64,000 nucleotides of DNA from Myripristis murdjan. Its lineage: Eukaryota; Chordata; Actinopteri; Holocentriformes; Holocentridae. A program made the translations under genes and the position numbers. Location: assembly GCF_902150065.1 (NCBI RefSeq), contig NC_043986.1, positions 12,175,890 to 12,239,889 on the forward strand, given 5' to 3'. The notes under the pieces are model-generated. The model worked only from the letters and a program-made list of their open reading frames with translations, was not told the DNA's origin and searched no databases. Positions 38,502-64,000 of the stretch are shown piece after piece (position 1 is the first letter of the stretch; each line of letters begins with the position of its first letter).

Positions 38502-38596
<95 letters not shown>
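38502..38596. repeat. long (TG)n microsatellite
   Basis: About 47 TG units, the longest simple repeat in the window. It lies just upstream (transcript sense) of the inava-like first exon, between that gene and fam107-like. Alternating purine-pyrimidine tracts of this kind can adopt Z-DNA. Confidence 0.95.
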
Positions 38597-38598
<2 letters not shown>

Positions 38599-39701
38599 AC
38601 AGCTGGCTAGTGGTCACCACACGTCACTTTTTCCTTGCCCACACTACAAATAAAAAACATAGATATTTGTCAGTAAAAATAAAGTAAAATGTATTTTGGA
38701 TAAAAATAATCAATCCATATTTGTAGCAGTAAAGAAGTGTACTTTGAAGAGAGGTTTGCTATGCATTTTCTGTGCATTCAAGCTTTTTTTCCCCCTCCAG
38801 TTTCTGCACAGTTGATCTCATTGCCATAGCAGCCTACTTTTATTATTTGTTTTCAGCCATCCCAAATGTCTCTGGTGTCTTAACCAGGCCCTTGGGTATT
38901 TCTATACATCCTGAAAAGCCTCCTCCAGATGGTCGGCTTTCTTCCCTCGTCCCGTGAAGGAATGAAAAGATCAGCTAATTAAACAAAGTCCCATATCCAT
39001 GTGAAAGAACCTTGTGAGCCCTCAGGGAGTGGAGCTGTGTGCAGAGACGGGGCTGCATGCAAATCAATTCCCAGTTTTGAATTGTGTCCAGCACCACAGA
39101 GCATCTCTGCAAACCATACATATCTTTATTTCCGACAGACACACCAAAAATCAGACATCAGCACACACAAACAGATAAACAAACATGCAAATTAGTGCAC
39201 TGGGGGATAAATAATGTGTTGGGATTTCCCCTGATGGAGACCAGAGTTTCTGAAAATATCTCCGCAGCAACGCCATAATAATCACCCAACAACAATATGG
39301 GGAATTGTGCTTCAGTGATGTGGCCCTTCTCAGAAACAAACAAACAAGTAGCAAAGACAATTCTATGCTGCTGTAAACCAATATCGTAAGAAGTTCACTG
39401 GAAAAACTCGTATCATGTCTCGTCAAAAAAACAGTTGCACTTCCACTCTCATATCATAAGCAGAAATGTTTTAAGAAGCCAGTTTTAATAGGAATTATGT
39501 CTTCCTAAAGCATGCATATTTTGTTTTTACATGCTTTCTGATATTTCAGAACACAGTTAATAATCCCTTAAGAGGTGCATTGTCAGCTGTTGGTTCCATA
39601 TTGTCTGTGTGTGTGTGTTTAATGTAATTCAGAAGATAGTGTGGATTGCAATAGGGCCACTGTGGTGAGAGGCTGCAGGGGGTGATTGGAGCTTGGGGGC
39701 C

Positions 39702-41555
39702 TCACTGCTCGGATGTCTGTGTGCGTCGCAGGTTGTCCCGCACACGGACAAACTCTGGGATCTTCTGCTGGTCCTCCCGCCGCCTGATCTCCTCCTGCTC
39801 ATACTGACAAAACAACAGACAGGTCAGCTCATCACGACCTCCGGAGGTCACCAGGTTAGGCAGACATCAACCTGCCGATTCATCTTTTTCACAGCAGCCT
39901 CTGTGACATGAAACAGCAGGTAAACACACAGCACCAGGAGCCGGGCTCTGTCAGGCCTAAAGGGAACAGAACTTTGATAATAACACCTGTGTTTACCTGC
40001 TATTTTGTGTCAAAACAGCTGCTGTGAAAAGGGTCAGTATTGGGTGTTCATTAAATTTGCGATATCTACCAGTTATTATCATTCAGTGTAATGCATTTCA
40101 AATACATTTTTGTAAACAAAGTCTTCAAAGTTTAATGTATCCCACAGTTTCTGATACCACATCCCATTTTAAAGAGCTGTTCACCACAGAATAATTTAAT
40201 CACTTTGAATAACTATTGGTTTTAATGACACAAACTCTGACTGTTGTTTTAAATTTATTTCTACCCTCTGAGAGTAGTCGACTGCTTTGAGGGAAAGGCT
40301 TCACATTAAAAAGCCAAATTTAAAGATACTGATTATTGGGACAAAATATTGTCTATTGATATTGATTGATTAATACAAAAATGTTATTGATATTGGCACA
40401 AAAAATCCCTAGTGGTAACACTTAAATTTTATGACTCTTGTGCTTTTATTGTCATTCCATACTGACGTTGTGAGATTGCTCTCAGTTTTTTGTTGTGTGT
40501 TTTGTGTTTGTTTGTCTTTGCAGTGTCCTGACCTCTTGCAGCTTCTGCTGCCTCTTGCGGAGCTCCATCTCTAGATCAGATGGGGGCCGCTGAGCCAGCT
40601 CCTCCTCCCGGTGCAGATCCAGCCTCCGCTGCTCCAGCACCCTCTTCAGCTCAGGCTTCTCCTCCAGCAGTAGGCCTCTGTGGAGTCAGCCGTGATCCCA
40701 GTCACAGTCAGGAAAACACACAAACACCACATTCATTGTCCAAAAAACCCTTCCCTCTCTGCCCTGTTCACCAGGTCATCTGTGCTGTCATGTGATCAGA
40801 AAAGCGTTGAACTGAGAAGTTTTCGAGGGTTTTGACCTCCAGTACCGTTTGTGGCTGAGCAGCAGCTCTCTGTGCAGGTTCTGGTAGCTGGGCATCTCCA
40901 CCGAGGAGCCGTTCAGTCTCCTGGGCTGAGTGACGTCCTCACCCCCACAGTCTGCTGTGGACTGCTGGGACAGCAGTGAGTGGCAAACAGAGCTCTCTGA
41001 GGGAAATGAAGGAGCTGATATCACTGTCTGCTGACATGAAACTAGAAATATATTCGAACATGACCATATTCTGATACATAACTGTAACACTTCAAATGGA
41101 TACGTACTATATCCATTTATTTATGTTGTTAGAGGATGAAGTCAATAAACATGGGTCAAAAGCTATCACTAAAATATAGAGGATCCTGTCTATAAACATT
41201 AGAGGAGTTTTCCTTTTGTCATTGAAGGACTTAAGTCACTTTCTGTCCTTTACAAAGTTAGTTTTGTACTATCAGTTATGTGTCTTCTTTTTATTTATTT
41301 ATTTACATTGTGCAAAAATCTGCAATCTTCAGCTGTTGTTCGGTCATTGTACTGCAGCAAAATACCTTTTTTAAGGTGTCCAAATCCTGGCCTCTGAGAA
41401 ATTCGTAAGTTAAAACATGGGAAAGAACAAAAGACAAATTCTGCCAGTTAGTTGGAGAGTAAATCATTTCACACTGACAAGCTGAAGCATGATGAGAGAA
41501 CAGTGCAAAAGAAATTTGTTTGTTGATCTTCACCTTGCTGGACATGCTGTGTCAT
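39702..41555 (-). CDS. FAM107 family protein (DRR1/TU3A-like)
   Basis: FAM107A/B are small coiled-coil, actin-associated, stress-responsive proteins. Exons in transcript order (minus strand): 41555-41534, 40996-40846, 40677-40533, 39803-39702, giving 139 residues in phase (human FAM107A 144, FAM107B 131). The family block is clear: PSYQNLHRELLLSHKRGL, EKPELKRVLEQRRLDLHR (the hallmark KPELQRVLEHRRR), LEMELRKRQQKLQEYEQEE and PEFVRVRDNLRR near the C-terminus. The N-terminus (MTQHVQQE...) is unlike FAM107A or B and is encoded partly by a 22-base first coding exon, whose start is the weakest part of the model. It is transcribed in the same direction as the inava-like gene and lies upstream of it. 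It may be a third FAM107 family member. Confidence 0.85.
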
Positions 41556-42516
41556 TGCATAAGAGCTAAAGGAGGCAGTGCCTGCTGTGCTGCTTAAGCA
41601 AGCTGACTGTATTCACTAATACTGCAGCACCAAGATGATGTAACCGCTCTATCACGCTATCAGAAACACTGCAGGAGGGTTGGATGGACAGTGAGACTCC
41701 CTCATGGCATGACCAAGTGCTGCCAGTGACAAATACTCAAAGGAAATCAAGTATTACAATAAAATATATATGATTATCAGTATATTTTGGAGTCATAACA
41801 ACACTGGATGGCCTTGTATAACATCCCAGTCAGAGACACCTCTGCCACACCCATTTGAAACCTAAATCGTTCTGAAAAGAAATGAAAAACCACAGCGTTA
41901 AGCAGAGAACAGATGGCAGACTGCATGCTGTTGTGACTGCCCTGTCCAGCCTTTCACAGGCAACGCCAAACACACCAGTCGGCTATCAGCTTGTTTCAGG
42001 TATGAGTGCACCACAAGCAACTCTGAGCTCGTCCAGCTGTCCCGGGATGCTCCGCCGTGTTTCGTTTGATACCATTTAACCTTAATTTAACAAGCTTAGT
42101 CCAAATCTGCTGTAGAAATCACTTTTAGAAGCGAGACCGGGCCAAGAGGCCACAACAGAGAGTTACAAAACAAAACGGCAGATAATAATAAACATAGGAT
42201 AAAGGATGAGGTGGGAAAAAAAAGGGCAAAGGGGTCAACACAGGAGAAGGGAAGAGTGAAAGTGGCCCAGCTCTAAAATTATTCAGTAACAACATAATAA
42301 TTAAAACAAAGACGATGATAAATAGATTAAACTTCCTTAGAATAAAGAGAGATTTGAATTCATTAAGCAAAATCAGCACTTCATTTAACTTTTTTTTTAT
42401 AGGGACACATAAGCTCTCTTGCCCAAATCTCTGGAAGTTTTAGGACATGAAACAAAAATAAATTATCTGGCCCATAGACAATAGAGCTTAATAAGATTTT
42501 TTATGCACATAAGTAA

Positions 42517-42551
42517 AGGGGGTGGGGGTGGGGGTGGGGTGGGGGGGGGGG
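42517..42551. repeat. G-run tract, potential G-quadruplex
   Basis: A + strand run of at least five G-tracts of 4-11 G separated by single T or TG, ending in an uninterrupted run of about 11 G. It meets the loose G4 pattern (four or more G3+ tracts with short loops). Confidence 0.7.
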
Positions 42552-43185
42552 TGTACCTAGAACGCCCCATGTATACACAAAGTTGGCCACCAAACTTATA
42601 TAATTTGTTGAACAAATTTCAAACATGCATCATGTATCCTCTGTGTAAAGCTCTGAGCTGTATTTGGGATTGTGGCTTCTGTCGCCCCTGTCACCTGTGT
42701 AATCCACCCCCCTCCGAGTCCCTTGGGGTGCTGAGCTGGGAGCTGTGGGATAAATTGGGTGGCTGGCTCTGATCTCTGATGGGAGATATGTTGTCAGGCC
42801 TGGGATAAATGCCAGCCAAACCGGTCAGACTGATCCCGTAGCGTCTGCTCCTCCTCCTCCTCCCCCCAGCAAATTTTATTGTTACCAGCCAACCTTCTAA
42901 TTTAGTATCTGCTAGACAACTTGGTGTCATTTTACCGTTAAACAACTTACATGTCAAACACTCGACTTTACTGTTTGAAACGATGACATGGCATCATTAC
43001 TGTGTCACATGTACAGGCAGCGATACGTGTGGCTGCATCAGATTTCTGATAGGAACCGAATAAGTAGAGAATCAAGTGACCTTACATTGTGAAATCAAAT
43101 ATACATGGAAAATATGTTTTGTAGTTTTATTTGAATTCAAATACTTTCAAATACTTAGAGACAGCAGATATAGACTACAATATAT

Positions 43186-43613
43186 TGACAATGGCCACTT
43201 TACTAGGTCCACCTGTACAGTCCTACCGTAAAGTTTCCTCTCGAATGCGTATAATGCTCAGGTTTTCTTTTTATCACAGTAATAGAGGTGTTCATTCAAT
43301 TCTATGTTTGGCATTGAACTCATAGTTAGTGGTGCTGTGGTACTGGACTGCATTTTATTGAAAGGTGTTTCCAATATTCTGTCCCCTTAATTGTATATAA
43401 ATGGGGAGGGCAAAAAATTAGAAACACCTCTCAATATAATGTAGTCCACGACAAAACCTCTGCAAACTGCAACCTCAATAATAAACATAGAATTAAATTT
43501 ACATATTATCTAATGTTAATAAAAACAACACCATAAACTTTGATAAAAGGTAGAATTTATGGCAGAGCCGTTGCACTGTATTAGACTGTACAGGTGGACC
43601 TAATAAAGTGGAC
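43186..43613. mobile_element. Tc1/mariner-like miniature element, copy 3
   Basis: Begins near CAATGGCCACTTTACTAGG and ends GGACCTAATAAAGTGG. The interior matches 19467-19959, including TTTGGCATTGAACTCATAGT and ATATAATGTAGTCCA segments. The outermost terminal bases are eroded. Confidence 0.7.
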
Positions 43614-44516
43614 ATATACACTAACAAAGTGTATATTGAATTCAATAATATTGATCACTCTACCCTGACAGGTAATTCTAGTTTGTTCCAACCAGCCGAC
43701 AGTGTCCTGTAAAAAGCCTTGTAGTCACATTTTTGGTCCATAGTGCACACAATGTCAAAGAGGTATAGAGTCTATAGACTACAGAGAATTCAGAAGAAAC
43801 CATAGCTATGAAGTGTTTGTCTTTACCCTTGCTCTTTTACCTGTGATATTCTCTGTTTACTTGAGACAGACGTCAACCAGAGCTCTAACAGATCACCAGT
43901 AGACCTGACAGTGACGTATACAGTCACCAGACAGGAGTACAGGTGTTACAAAACAGTGCACAAGAACTCACTTTCTTTGCGTTTAACCCCTCCATGGCAG
44001 GATGGCCGGGGGTCCACTAATCCTGTCCAGTCACAGTGTTTCTTGTATAGTCAGAAGTCCATGGTTAGGAGCAAAAGACCTTCTCACAAACAGTCTGTGT
44101 CTCTGCAGCGTCCAGGTCCAACATGCTGCCGCTGGTGACGGAGCTAGACTCAATGTGCCACCTAACAGTGGTCAGTAGTGGTAGTAGATGCTGAAATCTC
44201 ATTACGCCATTCAAGATTACCTCACAACCCCCACAGGGCACAGGAGACAAGATTAGCTAATTGCTGTCGACATAAATACAGCTTTAGACCATGCCAACAT
44301 GGCAGTCCAACCAGTAGCTCTGTTGTCCACTCCTCTACCAGCAAGCCTTTTAACATCAGTACTGTCCATTACTTTGACAACAAACCAGAAAAACAAGAGC
44401 TGTGCACTTGTAGGCAAATGAACACAGAGTAGTATGTATGTACTGTGAAATAGTCACTGTTTTTATGTTTTTACACCTTTGTTTTTACACTTCTGAACAC
44501 TAGAGGAGAGAAAACG

Positions 44517-44946
44517 CTCAATGTCCACTTTATCCAATGAAACTATTCTGCCATAAAGTTTCCTGTTCTGCTGCCTATAATGCTCAGGTTTTATTTTTGT
44601 CACAGTAATAGAGGTGCTCATTCACTTCTATGTTTGGCATTGAGCTCATAGTTAGTGCTGCTGTTGTCCTGGACTGCATTTTATTGAAAGGTGTTTCCAA
44701 TATTCTGTCCCCTTCATTGTATATAAATAGGGAGGACAAAAAAATGAGAAACACCTCTCAATATAATGTAGTCCAGTACAAGACCTCTGCAAACTACAAC
44801 CTCAGTAATAAACACAGAACTAAATTTACACAATGTCAATAAAAACTGAACATGATAAACTTTCATACAAGGTAGAATTTATGGCAGAGCTGTTGCACTG
44901 AACTGCATGAGATTGTACAGGTGGACTTAATAAAGTGGACACTGAC
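44517..44946. mobile_element. Tc1/mariner-like miniature element, copy 4
   Basis: Begins near CTCAATGTCCACTTTATCC and ends GGACTTAATAAAGTGGACAC. The interior is colinear with the other copies (CTGCCTATAATGCTCAGG, TTGGCATTGAGCTCATAGTT). Lacks coding capacity. Confidence 0.7.
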
Positions 44947-45500
44947 TGTACATCTTTAGAAAAATAAAGCACAAAAAATAACAAAATAAATAAAGTGGAT
45001 CAATACAAATAATAAAAGAAAAAAGAAAAATCTGTGTATAGACCATAAGTGTAATAAAAAAAAGAAAGAAAATACAGCAACCTATAAACTTTTCACCTAT
45101 AAACTTTTGAGACTATATGTACAGTGAAATGTTTCTGCATAATGTCTACAGGTCCAGACGACATGGTGATTTGGCTGCAGGGCTCTGGTGTCGTGTTTAC
45201 TGCACTGAGCAGACAACAGTTCTTTGCATATGGTGGGGCGGAGAGTCAACTGTGGTTTGTGGGATTTTTACTTTGCATCATCAGATGATGTTTGTTGGGC
45301 TTTTACTTATGTATCTGCAGCAACATGGAGCAGGATGTCTGCTGTCGGCCAGGTTGTGCAGCCCGCCTGTATCTGTGCCGCTAAAAGGACACCGACTTGT
45401 CACGGTGATGTATTGCCAGCAAGCACTATTTTTTCCCCACTTTCTCCATCCATTTACACTGCAGTTCTGTTAATGATGACGGCGTCACTTCACTTAATGA

Positions 45501-45516
45501 CCACATGGGGGCGCCG
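45501..45516. promoter_or_regulatory. CTCF-like motif in the gene-poor interval
   Basis: CCACATGGGGGCGCCG fits the CTCF core (CCASNAGGGGGCGCN) with few deviations. It lies between the divergent fam107-like and smc5 genes, a sensible boundary location. Motif evidence only. Confidence 0.4.
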
Positions 45517-46189
45517 TACTAAAATGATAGATTCTAACCAGCCTAACATTTCTTACATAAGTTAAAGAGTGATATGTGTGTGAATTGTAATTTGCTCCTC
45601 ACTTATTTTGACCCGTGTAAATTTACTTATGAGCCGTGGGAAGATGTGAATAATTTTATAGTGAACAATGTTTTCTCAGATTTCACTATATTTGATTGCT
45701 ATGTTTATAGTAACAAAGATGGTTACACATTTTTTTTTATTATTATTAATTTAATTTTACCTCTTGTCAAAGTCCACACTCACTAATGCAAATTTACAAT
45801 AAAAAAATCAGGTGCCGTCATTTTTTTTTTTTTATATCACTTATCTTTTTGTTATGTTTTTGCTCTCTCTCTCTCTCTCTTTCACACTACTCTGTGTTTT
45901 ATTGTCTTGATGCTTCATATATTTGTAAACAATGTTGTTGTCTTCTTTGTTCACGACTTTAAATAAAGATAAAAAAGAGAGGCGTGCTGAAAAAAACACG
46001 TGAGCTTGAATTTCCCATGATTCCATGCGGGAGGGGTTAAGTACCCAACCCGGATGTTCCTGACTCCATGTTTTGAATGCTGTGTGAGTGGGTATGTGTG
46101 CCGGGTGTATGAGCGAGTGAATGGCGAGTGTATGTCCCTGTGTGTGTGTGTATGTCTGTGTGTATTATGTGTTTAAAAAAACCTACACA

Positions 46190-46390
46190 GTGATCTTATT
46201 TGATCCGGCCGGCGCGCGGCCTGGCCCCGGCCGGAGGTGATAGGACTCTGCACGCGAGCCTTTGTGGTGATGCGCGGCATGCACGAGCTGTTCAGGCCCC
46301 GCAGCTCCCGCAGCGCGCGGGCTGCGGCCGGACGTGATGAACCGATCAGATATACTAGTCCGTCCGAGCCACCTGGGCTCGTGACGGACT
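46190..46390 (+). other. orphan CpG-rich segment ending in a splice donor
   Basis: A sharply GC- and CpG-rich island (ggccggcgcgcggcc, about 46205-46219, and following) in an AT-rich setting. It is open in one + strand frame (…RGMHELFRPRSSRSARAAAG…) and ends at 46390 in ACGGACT|gtgagt, a strong donor. It could be the first exon of an unlisted transcript, coding or not. No following exon could be identified, and the predicted residues match nothing I know. Confidence 0.35.
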
Positions 46391-46482
46391 GTGAGTATAG
46401 AGGCGATTCTGATCCGAGCACGCGCCTGCAGCCGCCTGTTTGTTTGTTTGTTTGTTTGTGTTCGCTGAGTGAGTCGAGCAGT

Positions 46483-46832
46483 CAGAGCTCCTCAAACTTT
46501 TCAGTCATGTATCTGCTTTTGAAATGTCTTTTAGCCATGTATCTTGTGACCAGTAAGAAACAAAATGTAGAAAAAGCCGAATCTGACACTGACGATGTTT
46601 GTCGGGTGTGTTTTTGTTTGTTTTTCTCCTGTCTTTGTTTCCTGCTCAAACTCTGCTGCGTTTCAGCCGCCAGTCCATTCTCTGGGTTTTTGGTTCGGCC
46701 TTCCGGTCACAGTGAGAAAAGTAGTACCGACTATTCGACTATCACAGGAGCTGAAACACACAAACACACATTTGGCCCTTTCAGGAAACCCGGGGGAAAG
46801 TGGCTTATCAAACTTGCATTCACATTTTCATT

Positions 46833-46872
<40 letters not shown>

Positions 46873-46907
46873 TCGCATACATGTGAACCCCCATCTGAGA
46901 ACCACTG
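46483..46907. mobile_element. hAT-like element ends
   Basis: The left end CAGAGCTCCTCAAACTTTT and right end CCATCTGAGAACCACTG (reverse complement CAGTGGTTCTCAGATGG) are hAT-type inverted termini. No convincing 8-base flanking duplication was seen. A T-run of about 30 lies at 46838-46867. The open frame through the interior has no transposase signature. Confidence 0.45.
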
Positions 46908-47179
46908 GGTTAGGATACAATCTTTATATCCACACATTGTATTTCTGCAAGGATTTTGTTTTAAACATGTAATTCAGCTCGGTGAAGTGGTGGACCATGA
47001 ATTTGTGTTATTGAGACTATTATTAATGGATCTCTACGTGCTGTTGCTTATTAAAGGTTTAAATCACCAAGGTTCATCTTCATTTAACAACATAGCTATG
47101 TCTTACTAAAACAAAACTAAGTAATCACACCTACTGGAAGTGGGTGAAATCAGCTTGGAACTTCAGTGCAAGAGAAAGT

Positions 47180-47235
47180 GTCTTCAGAATCAGAAATACT
47201 TTATTGATCCCCAAGGGGAAATTGGTTTACAGTTT
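47180..47235. repeat. teleost interspersed repeat fragment
   Basis: AATCAGAAATACTTTATTGA followed by TCCCCAAGGGGAAATTGG, homologous to 32095-32165. Another retroposon-like tail with CCTTGAAT units in tandem (CAATAAAGTTCCTTGAATCC) lies at about 47672-47702. Confidence 0.55.
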
Positions 47236-47989
47236 CAGCTGCTCAGCTCGAGAAGAATTAAATTGAGAAAATAAAAATACTAAATATGAAAATATGTGCC
47301 TTACAAAGCTGAAATTGCCTGTTATGTCTACCCTTGTGCCCTTGATTTAAAAGTCTTGAAAAGGCCAAGACTTTAGACAGAATGTAAGTTGGAGTTAAAC
47401 TTATGAAGAGCACAAACACAAAGCAAGACTGGAGAACGGCTTCAGAGGCTGATAGTACATTTCCCAGAGGCAGATCTACCAGCCTGTTTTTTTTTTTTTT
47501 TTTAAACAAAGGAGGTCGGAGAGACAAAAAAGGGGAAGTTCATGTAGAAAGGACCACAAATGGAACCTCAAATTACTTTTTATTTTTTTTTTTTTAATTA
47601 AAAACTAACCACAAAGGCAATAGGCAAATATTATGTAAACTGAAGTCATGGCCAATTTTTATTGAGTCCTTGACAATAAAGTTCCTTGAATCCTTGAATC
47701 CTAAAGATTTCAACTCATGAACAAAGGTCATGGCTTGTAAACTGATGAGGCATTAATAAGACAACAAAACAAACTACAAAAACAAGCCTAAAGAAAAAAA
47801 AGAACAAAAGTAGTAGTAAAAAGTAATAATAATAATTAATGGAAAAAAACATGAGTGCACGACGGTGAACTCATTCAAAAACTTTTAAGATACTGATTTT
47901 GATTATTTTGCTAGCTTTCGTGTTTGGTGAGGAAAAGGTCGTTGACTCCGATTGTTCCACTTCCGCCATAAATACATGTCACATGACGT

Positions 47990-48100
47990 GCCTGTTGTGT
48001 ACACACGTGACCCAGACTGTCCAATCAGCAGTCCCCAGCGGTCAGTGGGGAGACGCGCCAACACAATCCTCCTCGCGGCTCCTCGGCAGCTCCTTCCACC
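47990..48100 (+). promoter_or_regulatory. smc5: smc5 promoter and leader
   Basis: A GC-rich stretch with an inverted-free CCAAT box (TCCAATCAGC near 48018-48027) lies about 80 bases upstream of the smc5 ATG at 48101, which has a strong Kozak context (TTCCACCATGG). No TATA box, typical of a housekeeping gene. The transcription start is not fixed. Confidence 0.5.
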
Positions 48101-63731
<15,631 letters not shown>

Positions 63732-64000
63732 TGACTAAGTTTCACAATATAAACCCCGGCTGTACATTCAGCTAATAGAGCTTAGAGATGTCCAGCAGAA
63801 GTGAAGAGGGTAGTATGTTACAACGCAAATATTATAACACAAATACTGCTTGGTATTATTATTATTGCTGATATTCTTTGTGATTCTGGGTGCTCGTTTA
63901 TAGCAGTGTTGTCAACTGATGAGAAGTTGAAAATGAGAGTAGATTAAGGAAGATTACTGGGTGAGTGTTTAAACTCAAACGGACAGGAAGTGGTCTGCAA

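Larger units (their letters stand above)
41556..47989. other. gene-poor interval between fam107-like and smc5
   Basis: No coding gene was supported over about 6.4 kb. Contents: a G-run tract (42517-42551), two Tc1/mariner-like miniature copies (43186-43613, 44517-44946), a CTCF-like motif (45501-45516), an orphan CpG-rich segment with a splice donor (46190-46390), a hAT-like element (46483-46907), and retroposon tails near 47180-47230 and 47650-47702. The two flanking genes are divergent, so their promoters both face this interval. Confidence 0.55.

Noticed and set aside
37464-38620. Open frames reading poly(Thr-His) or poly(Val-Cys)
   Set aside because: These are translations of the (AC)n and (TG)n microsatellites.
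45117-45565. Open frames of 113-118 codons in the gene-poor interval
   Set aside because: Overlapping frames of ordinary composition with no motif, splice sites or conservation evidence.
46395-46869. Open frame of 210 codons extending through the hAT-like element
   Set aside because: It runs past a strong splice donor at 46390 and into transposon-derived and poly(T) sequence; only the CpG-rich beginning is kept as a candidate exon.

Overview
This is vertebrate, almost certainly ray-finned fish (teleost), nuclear DNA. All genes are split by short spliceosomal introns. Microsatellites such as (AC)n and (TG)n are long, the introns carry hAT- and Tc1/mariner-like miniature transposons and an L2-type LINE tail, and the gene order ppard - (makorin) - fance - rpl10a matches the PPARD-FANCE-RPL10A block of human 6p21. 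Nothing prokaryotic, viral or CRISPR-like was seen.

Layout. 1-93: last 30 codons of an unidentified + strand gene, with its 3' UTR to about 770. 1.7-8.1 kb: ppard (+), a PPAR delta/beta nuclear receptor of 504 residues reconstructed over seven coding exons. 10.2-13.8 kb: a makorin-type C3H/RING ubiquitin ligase, best called mkrn4-like (+, 375 residues, 8 exons). 14.1-19.35 kb: fance (+, 525 residues, 10 exons), the Fanconi anaemia core-complex subunit. 20.95-23.93 kb: rpl10a (+, 216 residues, 6 exons, 5'TOP leader). 25.4-28.64 kb: an IRAG/LRMP (Jaw1) family tail-anchored coiled-coil protein (+, at least 397 residues). 28.9-38.2 kb: an INAVA-like CUPID-domain gene (-, 593 residues). 39.7-41.56 kb: a short FAM107-like gene (-, 139 residues). 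41.6-48.0 kb: a gene-poor stretch with miniature transposons, a G-run tract and an orphan CpG-rich possible first exon. 48.0 kb to the right edge: smc5 (+), 21 exons and 943 codons, with the last part of the gene lying beyond the window.

The genes do not form a pathway. They are ordinary chromosomal neighbours: a lipid-sensing transcription factor, a putative E3 ligase, a DNA-crosslink-repair subunit, a ribosomal protein, an ER/nuclear-envelope tail-anchored protein, a junction/cytohesin regulator, an actin/stress-associated small protein and an SMC5/6 ATPase. Their interest is mostly evolutionary: linkage of a CUPID-domain gene with a FAM107 gene (as for FRMD4A/FAM107B and FRMD4B/FAM107A), and an IRAG-family gene beside rpl10a where mammals have TEAD3.

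Exon joins below were built by eye from GT-AG (one GC-AG) sites with reading phase checked at every junction. No previously undescribed biological system is evident. The most unusual signals are a pair of unexplained homologous 170-bp segments around mkrn4, unnamed dispersed repeats, CTCF-like motifs, and intron-structure oddities in ppard.
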